Positions 55,652 to 64,000 of a DNA stretch of 64,000 nt are shown piece by piece. The number at the start of each line of letters is the position of its first letter. Position 1 is the first letter of the stretch. Position numbers and translations under genes: made by a program. The notes beneath the pieces are model-generated. The model did no database searches and was not told where the DNA came from. It was given only the letters and a program-made list of their open reading frames with translations. Origin of the DNA: Diplosphaera chodatii (taxonomy: Eukaryota; Chlorophyta; Trebouxiophyceae; Prasiolales; Stichococcaceae); contig JAALGY010000063.1 in assembly GCA_032358165.1 (NCBI GenBank), positions 62,001 through 126,000 of the forward strand, read 5' to 3'.

Positions 55652-58600
55652 TCATGTGTCAGCCTCCTCAATTGTGGCTGACTGAGTCACGTCGTGATCG
55701 TCAACTAAAACAGCGTTGTCGGGTTTGGCCGCCGCTAGGTAGCGCAGAGTGTACAGGTTATCATCGCACAGCCCAGCCAGGTCGTCGTGCAGTTGGCTGA
55801 GCACCTTCTGCAGCCCACGGAGCGCTGGTGCCGCAGACGGCTGCAGGCCCTGCAGCCAGACGTGTCAGAGTCGATTCAACTGCGCAGCCATGCACAGCAG
55901 CACAGGCCGCTGTTGCACGCCCGGTGACGCAGCTGCGAGGGGTGGCATCTGTCATCTGTCTGAATAGCAGGAGCCAGTACCTTCTGTGCGACGTCGGGCC
56001 GCAGGCACAGCGCGTGCACCCAGGTCAGCAGGAACTCCATGTGCGGCGAGGCGGCAAGGGCCTCCGACAGCGCCACCAGCACGGCCGGCACCGCCGAGCT
56101 GGGCGCGCCCGCCGCCACCGCGGCCACCTGAGCGAATGATCACCTCCAGTCACCTCCAACGCCGATGGCCAGCCACGCCACCTGACTTTCGGCACCCGCC
56201 AGCGCGAGCCCGCCACCTGATGCAGAAGGCGGACACGATCGCCTGCAGACAGCTCCAACTTGGATGACGACGACCTGCTGCGGCGGCGTGGACAGGATGA
56301 CGTGGCGGAGCAGGGGCGGCTGGTTGAGGCGGAGGGCAAGCAGGAAGGCGCGCAGCCAGGCGCCCCGCGCCGCCGCCGCGTGCACCGCCCCCGGCGTCAC
56401 CTCCGCCCCCAGGTCCGTGGGGTCGAACACCAGCCCCTCGTCCAGCGAGTACAGCAGCACCCCCTCTGCAGGGGGGGCCACCAGATAGTTGGTGTGATCT
56501 CCATCCGGCATCCTGTGAATCCATGCTGCACGCAGTGGTCATGCACAGTGTAGATGCACAATCTAGGTGCATGGATTGTTCGTCGACTGGTTGCGAAATG
56601 CCAGTATGTACAACTTGTAAAATCAGGACCTGTGGTGGCGGCGGCCCAGGAGCGGCCGGTGGGGGACAGCGCGACGCCGCGGGTGCGCAGCGCCGCCCGC
56701 TTGCCGCCGCCCGTGCCCGGCAGGGCGCCCACCGCCGCCGGGTCGCCTGCGGTCCCAAGCGCGAGCGGATGAGGCGCACAGCACCGCGGCCTCGTGGTGT
56801 GGACAGCTGATCCGTGCCGTCAGCATGGGAGTCTCTCACACTGATAGCCGCAACAACTTGGGTAGGTGTCAACGTGTACCTCCAGGCCCAAGCAGCTCGG
56901 TGTCATCATCTGATGGCGCGTCTGCAATGAGGTCTGCTGGCCCGGCATCTGTCAGAGTCCGGGAGTTGAGCTGGTCCAGGACGCCATCTAGAGATCGGTT
57001 CTTTGACACCTGCATTCCATGGGGCATAAGCATGATGTGCACTGAACCTTCCAGATGCAGCAGCCAAGTGCACATGTTTGCACATATGATTGGGGTCGTG
57101 TGTACGTCGTTGCTGCACCTGAAACCGTCGCAGCATGAGACGCTCCTCTGTGTCATAAATGCATACAAATTTCGACCGGCCACCTGCGCCAGAAAGCAAA
57201 CAGGTCAGGCTCCCTGCCACGCTGAGGAACGATCGGGATGCGCAAGACGCTTGGTGCAGTACATGTTCCGGACACTTGCCTGCCAGCAGCTGGGAGCCGT
57301 CCGCTGAGTAGGTCAGTGAGGTGAAGCACTGCCCGCTGGCGGTGTTGACGAGGGAGCGCTTGTCCCCTGCCAGCCGCCCGCCCGCGATGTCACGCCGCCC
57401 CTCGATTGTGCCCTGAGCCACTTAAACACCCTGCTCGTTGATGTCAATGGAAATCCACAGCAACGCTGCCAACTGTTGCTGTGGATGTATACGAAGGACT
57501 GAATGCTGTGCCGAGACTTCACTGAGCAACCCACGTGGGCCAGTGAACAGCAGCACAGGCGACACGCACTAGTTGCACTGCATGTGCATATCGAGCACAT
57601 GCCAGCTGCTGGATCACCTGCAGCTCGCCCTCCAGCGGGTCCCACAGGTGCAGCTGGCCGTCCAGCGTGGCGCACGCCAGCTGCTTGCCGTCCGGCCGGA
57701 ACGCGACCGCCAGCACGTCGTGCGCGTGCGGCAGCACCTCGATGCCACCTGCAGCATGCCAGTGGTTCGCACTGCTGGCACCGTCGGTATGCTGCGCCAA
57801 CGTAATAAGGAGGCATGTACGTCCGGGTGCCGCCCCTGACCTTTGCCGGCAAACACGTCCCAGGTGCGCAGCGTGTGGTCCCAGGAGGCGGAGGCCAGCA
57901 GCGAGCTGGTGGGGCTGAAGGCGAGGCCCGCCACCGGGCCCTCGTGCCCCGACAGCACCTGCGCCCGCAGCGCTGTCCGTCTTTGCAGTGTCAGCAGGAC
58001 CATGCCGCAGTGCAGTGCCGATCATCCTGTCCGTGAGGTGACGGCCGGTACACCTGCTGCAGTGACACACCTCCAGCAGGCGGCCAGTCTTCACTGACCA
58101 CACGAAGATCTCGAACGTGTCTTGCGAGCCGGCGCATACGACCTGAGACATTGATGGTGTTCATCTGAGGATCATGCACGTGTTGCATGCCACATTCCAG
58201 GCGGATTCTCTGAACAAGGGTCTGGTTGCTTCACACAGCACACGCAGAAACCCGGGTGTGCACCTCTCCGCTGGGATCCACTGCCAGGCAGTTGAACTGC
58301 ACCGGGCGAGGTGAGGTGCACGTCCTGAAGTTGCGGTAGCGCACCAGGTCAAATGCCCGCACAGTGCCATCCTATGCAAAGTCACTGTAGAACATCAGCA
58401 TGACACCACCTCTTGACGAGCCTGACCAGTGGTGCTGCGTCAACATCGAACACGCCGATATGCATGAATGGCAGCCACAGTCCAGCAAACTCCTCACCAG
58501 ACTGCACGACAGCATCGCATTGCCAGATGGCAGCCATGCGACGCCGGTGACAGGCGCCGCGTGATCTGTGAACGTCACGAAGCAGAACCCGCTCGCCAGC

Positions 58601-60866
58601 GACCACACCTTGACCTGAAGGTGCCATGCATGTTATGTTACAAGAAGAGCAGTGGGTTTTAACTCGTACTGAGGTTGTAGCCGCTGTGCTGGGCATGCTG
58701 GTAAATTCTCACACATCATGTGTACTAGCACGGACACACAACTGGGCACCTTCGAGTCATCAGCACCGCTGGCCAGCAGCGCCCCGTCAGGAGAGTAAGC
58801 CACCGCTGCCACGTCATAGTATTGCCCTTGCTGCTTGAGCACATATGTCTCCGCCCGCCAGTCCCACACCAGCAGCTGCCCCAGCCTGGCGCACGCCAGC
58901 GCCACCTGCCACAGCACACCAGCAAGCTACCCGCCAAAGGAGCAAAGATAGCCAACTGTGCTGCCAAGCCGCCAAAAATCTGCGCACCGTGGCTCAGATG
59001 GGTGATCCATCAGTAGCCTCACCCAGTTGCCTCCCGCATTGAAGGCTGCCGAGGAGATGCGCTCTCGCGTGACGGACAGCGTGTGCACATTCTGGAAGGC
59101 CGGCAGCTCGTACAAATCAAAGATTCCATTGGTGAAGGCCACCACCAGCATGCCGCTGCCTGCATGATAATCTGCTGCCGAAACCCGCGCCCCCCGCTGG
59201 TTAAAGTATAGCTTCTCATCCAGCTTCCAGTGTCCGCCTGCACGACCAGGTCAACTGTGTGGGACACCTTTGGATCATCAAGCATGCTACGCTGACCCAA
59301 CGGCAGAGCTTTGGACCCTGCGAGGAGGCAGTGTGCAGCAGCACGGCTGATGCCTGGAGACATGCTGGACAATCGAGTATGCGTCCAATGCCCCAGCGCT
59401 GGCAGACCAGTATGCAGGCTCAGTACACAGGTTGAGCAGAGATAGAAGCCTGAGAAGGCTCAGGGCTTTGTTCATGTTGAGGACGCACACGCCGGTGGCT
59501 TGGCACACTGCGAAGCTAACCTGTGAAGGCAGGGGGGGCAGCAGAGACTGCATGCTCAGCAGCATCATCTGTCTGCAAGCTGTCTGCTGTGCTGCCAGAA
59601 GGCTGGGCCGGCGCCCCCGCCGGCTGGACGTCGTGCGTGAACACGTAGCTGTGCAGTGCACCATCACGCGCCAGCGAGTAGAGCGCCGGCGGCTGCTTGC
59701 CCTCTAACCGGGCGGCCTCCGCCACGTGCTCACCTGAATATGTGTTTGGCGTGGTTTGTCATCCCACTCGCCCACCATTGGCCTTGACACAGGCCCACCA
59801 CAAGCAGGTGCAGAGGTCGGCGAGCTTTACCACCAGCTGGGCGAAAGGGCAAGGCAGTTGCATACCCGCAAAGTACACGGCAACCGGCGTGTCCTTGTGC
59901 CCGGTCAGCGTCGGCGGTCGAAACCCCTCTACTGGATTGAGTGAGTACACCCTGTGCAATTGACATATCGTCGGTGCGTCAGCACTTCCACCACGAGTGT
60001 CGTTGCAAAGAAACCCACATGCTCCCAGTGACTCCAGCATACCTGGCAGTCAGATCCTTTGACCCAACAAGGATCCACTGTGAGTCTGCGCTCCAGTCTA
60101 GGCAGGTGATGCTGTCGTGGCACGTGCCATATGTGCGGTGCAGCTGCATCGGCGACATCGACTTCGCCAGCGCGGGTGTGTGCCATACCTTGCAAGGCAT
60201 CGGTTTTAGCGATTTTAGTCTGACCTCGTGCCGACCTGCCCTCCAGCGCAGTCAGTCACAAGCGGTCCCGCACTTTTGGCCAGCAACCCCACTTTGGCAG
60301 TCACAAAGCTTACCTGCAAGAGCCGCCCCACAGCACAGGCGACATACTGGCCATCTGGGCTGAAGCGTGCCGCAGCAACTGGCTTCTTGAATGTGAAATG
60401 GTGCAGCAATGTCCGGCGCTCGCGGTTGATCAGCAGGGCACGGCCATCCTCGTCTATCGACAACAGAAGCTGACCGTTTGGGCTGACACAAAGCGTCCTG
60501 ACCTGCAGGGCACGAAGCAAGCGGTTTGCACAGCCAGCAGCAGTGTCAAGGGCATGCAATGCAGTGGCCAATGCGACAACGCGGCATCACATCATTGCAC
60601 ACATGCTTAGCATTCTCAAAAGGCAGCGTTGAACTGGTAGACTCCGAAAGGTTGATCTGCAGAGTGAGACATGATCAGCAACATCACAGCTGTGCACAGA
60701 TACCGTGTGCCTTTGCATGTGCGCGACGGCAGCATGCGTGTCGCAGACATGCTGATCCCACCTGCGATACTCTGTTGCCCACGGGAGACAGCAGATCGTT
60801 GCCGTGCAGTACGACGTTGCCTCCACGGTACGGCGCGCCAAGCAAATTAGAAAACCGGTAGTTCAT
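55652..60866 (-). CDS. PWP2: PWP2/UTP1, WD40 protein of the SSU processome
   Basis: Twenty exons in phase: 60762-60866, 60603-60656, 60314-60502, 60043-60188, 59866-59951, 59521-59733, 59023-59237, 58750-58905, 58498-58614, 58264-58371, 58071-58142, 57841-57958, 57618-57748, 57280-57412, 57119-57183, 56880-57009, 56630-56746, 56275-56465, 55981-56127, 55652-55849 (896 residues). PWP2 is a UTP-B subunit needed for 18S rRNA processing in the nucleolus. The N-terminus MNYRFSNLLGAPYRGGNVVL is diagnostic. Twin WD40 propellers follow (PNGQLLLSIDEDGRALLINR, GVAWLPSGNAMLSCS, GHEGPVAGLAFSPTSSLLAS), then the PWP2-specific QGTIEGRRDIAGGRLAGDKR, SLDGVLDQLNSRTLTDAGPA and the C-terminal helical domain with PHMEFLLTWVHALC and YTLRYLAA. 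Intron 14 uses CAG|GCAAGT. Confidence 0.95.
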
Positions 60867-61400
60867 GGTTGCTGCTGCATGGCGCCGTCGCTGGGGTGTG
60901 CCATGCCCATTGCAAAGCAAACTATGCGTTTACGCCTGCTCCACACAGCAAGCCCTGATTCTGTTTAGCCTGTATCTAAATTCACGAACTTGCTGACAGT
61001 CTGTGTGCAACGGAGCATGCTTGTGCGGCAGTATGGTCGCGTGGTTCAGCCGCCCTGTAGGGGCCTGGCTTCAGCAATAAACAGGGTAGTTTGAGATGTC
61101 ACACTATGCTCCTCAGATGGGTCAAGACCGGGCCTGTTGCACAGCAACTTGCGGATTTTCTTGCCAATAAAGTGCGTGTCTGACGCCAATATCGTCATCG
61201 TTCAAAATTGTTGTGTGAAAACCAAAGCAAATGCCGAAGAATTGGTACCTACTTCTCGCCCGCATATTACCACATCAATGCATTCAGGGGACGCTGTCCA
61301 CCCTCCCCTCATGACTTCACTGGCCTACTGCCTGCGCCGCCGCATTACAATGGAGGCACTGTTCAAACAAACCGTGCTGAACACGCACATGGCTGAAGGC
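60867..61400. other. Spacer between MGD stop and PWP2 start
   Basis: 534 bp; tandem minus-strand genes. A weak 212-codon plus-strand frame from 61137 overlaps the MGD last exon antisense and has no domain. Nothing else seen. Confidence 0.5.
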
Positions 61401-63921
61401 TCAGGCCGGCTGCAGCGCCAGCGGCAGCCGGCCGTCAGGCGCTGGCAGGAAGCTGGGGTGCTCTGCAAGTGCGGCCAGGTCGCGGCAGATGCTGAACAGG
61501 GCGTCCGGGGTGCCGAGCGCCTTGGCTCGCCTGACCATCGCATCGAACTCGCTGCGGTTGGCGCCCTTGCCAGCCCAGGCTTGCACCGTCTCCGCAATAG
61601 CCCGCGGCTCCTTCTCAAATGCGCCCACCTGCATCCATGCGTAAGTGATACTCACAGAAAGCGAAGCGCCACAGCACTTACGGGTAATCAGCATGTGGTT
61701 TGGATGTGCAGGAACATCAAGCCTGCAGCTGCCATTCCCTGCTCCAAGCCCAAAGCCTGTTGCATCCACACCTGATGCTCCAGGACGTATTCAATGTTCC
61801 CCTCCTCCTGTCCGGGAATGAAGCCGTTGAGCAGCACTGGCAGGCCGCAGATGAACGACTCTGCAATGGTGCCCGGCCCCGCCTTTGTGATGATGACATC
61901 ACTCGCGTGCATCCACTCCTCCATGTTGTGCACAAAGCCCTGGACCACAGTGTCCGACGTCACAGACCATCATCAGGTGGTTGGACAGCGTGCTGAGCTC
62001 TGACTGTTCACCAAAGACAGCTCCTCACCTGCACGGCGACATGCATGCCGGGCGGCCACTGCCGCAGCCTCAGGCGCTCGGCCAGCTTGGCGTTGCGGCC
62101 GGTCACAACCACCAGCTGCACGCTGGCGCCGGACGCCTTGGCAATTGCCGAGCACGTCTTCTCTACAGGCCCCATGCCCTCGCCGCCCGCCACCACCAGC
62201 ACCGCTGGCACATCCTTCTTGAGGCCTGCAGTCCGAGAGCGGGTGGCTGACGGCGGCGGAATTGAGGTGTGCGTTTGACAAAGGTGCCTTCCTTGAGCAG
62301 CATGCAATCCGGGCAGGCGGCTGCTGTGTGGCAAAGCAACAGCAGCGTACCCAGCTTGCTGCGCAGTGACTTCTTTGAGGGCTGCCGCCGCGCAAATGCG
62401 GGCCTGATAGGCAGGCCATGCACCACGATCTGGCTGTCCTGCAGGCCCATTGACCGCGCCCGCCGTGCAGTGTCCTCTGTCGCCACGAAGCACTTGTCCA
62501 CGTCTTTATGGAACCACCTGTGCCAGTGGAGGATGCACTGCTGGGTCTTGGGGCACATGCACAACATCCAGTAGCATCTTCAACCTGTTGGTAGGTGTTG
62601 CCACGGTCGTGTGAGCCTGGGACACGCACGTGTTGTGGCAGGTGCACAGGTCGGTCACGACGGTGGCGAAATTGACGGGGTCCTGCAGGCCCTGCCGTAT
62701 CCGGGACTTGAGCACCCGCAGCGGCACCCCCTGTAGGCGACAGGATGCCAAACCCTCACATACAGCACATGCGACAGGTGTACGATCTCACCACAACCGT
62801 GAACTCGTGGTCACTCGCACCAGGACACCCACCTGCATCAGCGGGTGCACCGAGACCACCAGGTCCGGCTTGTACTGCGCGTACGCCCTCGACACGAAGT
62901 GGCCGACCATGAGGCCCATGACCTGCTGCGCCGGCACGTGCACGAGCCGGGGCTGCGTCACGGTGTAGCCTATCCTCCACAGGATGGGGTACTTCACCTG
63001 CATCACAAAGCATGCGCAAGAGATCCTGGTTGCACGCATCATGGCCCGCATGTGTCTCTAGCTCCAACAACGTGTACTGTGTGCTGTACTGTGCGCTGCG
63101 GCATGGCACCCACCATGAAGCTGTAGCTGCCTGCTGCGCGGTTGAAGGGAAAGTACGTGTGCTGCGTCCACATGTCCACGATGTCGAAGTGGAACTGGTT
63201 GCCGTACAGCTGCTCGAAGCCGGCCTTGATGGCCTGCGCGCTGGCGCGGTGACCGCCGCCCGTGTCGCTCATCAGCACCAGCACGCGCTTTTTGCTGCCG
63301 CCTGCTGCGCCGCCACCCCGCGCCCTGTGGAAGGGCCACAGCTGTGCAGCGCGCGCCGTGGCCCCGCCGCCATGCTGCAGCACAAGCGTCACCGGTGTGT
63401 GAGTCCAGTGTAAGAGATCCTTCGATAATGCAGCATGGGCCGGCGGCGCTGCGGGGCTGTGGCACCGGTCGGTCGTCACTGTTGCAGGTCACAGTCAACA
63501 GCATCGCGAGTGGTCAATGGGGCGACGCTGCTAGGCCGCGCTGATAGGTCTAGCAACAAAGATGGACGGTAGTGTTGCACGCTTTTGTGATAATGCCAAT
63601 GTGCATGCTTCAGTGAATCACCAGGGAGCCGGCCCCTGTGCCAACGGACAGCGCTCCTCGTCTGAGCCTTGGCAGCCTGCCCAAGACGCCGCTGCCGAAA
63701 GATGCAGACCCCCTTTTGCCGCTGGTCTCATCTGGGATGCTCCCAGCTGATGAGGGCTTTTGCCTGGCTGCGCACACCGGCTCACAGCAGCCTGCACACT
63801 CGGGTCGGGTGGCACTGCTGGCTGGAGGGGTCGGACGGAAAAGCGCCCCGACGTGTAGCGACAGCGCAGCAATCGCAGTGGCGCCTGGACCAAAGCGCAG
63901 GCCGTCCGCACGTTCTGCCAT
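61401..63921 (-). CDS. MGD1: Monogalactosyldiacylglycerol synthase (MGDG synthase)
   Basis: Eight exons in phase: 63622-63921, 63114-63374, 62833-62997, 62630-62730, 62351-62517, 62029-62225, 61772-61939, 61401-61628 (528 residues). It transfers galactose from UDP-Gal to diacylglycerol at the plastid envelope, making the main thylakoid lipid. Conserved blocks are [91 protein letters not shown], and the UDP-sugar site [20 protein letters not shown] followed by [10 protein letters not shown]. The first 100-residue exon is Ala/Arg/Ser-rich, compatible with a transit peptide; its ATG and donor were picked by phase and are the least certain part. Confidence 0.94.
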
Positions 63922-64000
63922 GACGCTGATATGGTGCAGACCTGCAGGATCGGGAGCGGTACGCAATCCGGTGCGACCATCTTGCGTCAGCATGCAGGAT

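Overview
The window is nuclear DNA of a green alga (Chlorophyta, probably trebouxiophyte-like; this is inference). It is moderately GC-rich. Almost every gene is split by short introns, about 50-200 bp, with GTGCGC/GTGAGC-type donors and TGCAG acceptors. The gene content is of the green lineage: plastid MGDG synthase, a PHT4/ANTR-type plastid transporter, a DUF760 plastid protein, DHAR, a SnRK2-type kinase and a plant-type UBC32-34 E2. There are no operons, no tRNA or rRNA genes, and no transposon that I could recognise.

I rebuilt gene models by hand, choosing splice sites that keep phase at every junction and match known family motifs. Left third (0-25 kb): a signal-peptide exon of a gene leaving the window; a DUF760 protein; a DAO-family FAD oxidoreductase; HUS1 (9-1-1 clamp); a GCK-domain protein; organellar ribosomal protein bL9; a PHT4/ANTR transporter; intronless importin-alpha; mitochondrial adrenodoxin/ferredoxin-NADP reductase; a Lys/Ser-rich nuclear protein; an ER-anchored E2; an 18-exon citrate synthase; and a possible 57-residue CxxC miniprotein.

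Middle (25-41 kb): two neighbouring same-strand genes with bacterial cobalamin-pathway relatives. One encodes a BtuF-like cobalamin/corrinoid-binding protein, the other a complete CobB/CbiA-type a,c-diamide synthase carrying an unusual His/Ser-rich C-terminal tail. Next is a plasma-membrane-type Ca2+-ATPase with a large Cys-rich insertion. A roughly 1.35 kb array of short repeats in both orientations follows, lying between two copies of the 3' end of the TLS1/C9orf78 gene.

Right third (41-64 kb): a SnRK2-like kinase whose HRD motif reads NRD; an RluA-type pseudouridine synthase; Crooked-neck (CRNKL1/CLF1); intronless TBP with a Pro-rich tail; dehydroascorbate reductase; PWP2 (SSU processome); and MGDG synthase.

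Genes are mostly arranged as divergent pairs sharing 250-1000 bp upstream regions, or convergent pairs with short gaps. Notable pairs are TBP/CRNKL1, CobB-like/Ca2+-ATPase, TLS1/SnRK2 and HUS1/FAD oxidoreductase. The most interesting candidate system is the pair of cobalamin-pathway-like genes at 25.5-31.4 kb. At least six introns need GC-AG splice sites, so standard GT-AG gene finding would miscall several of these genes.
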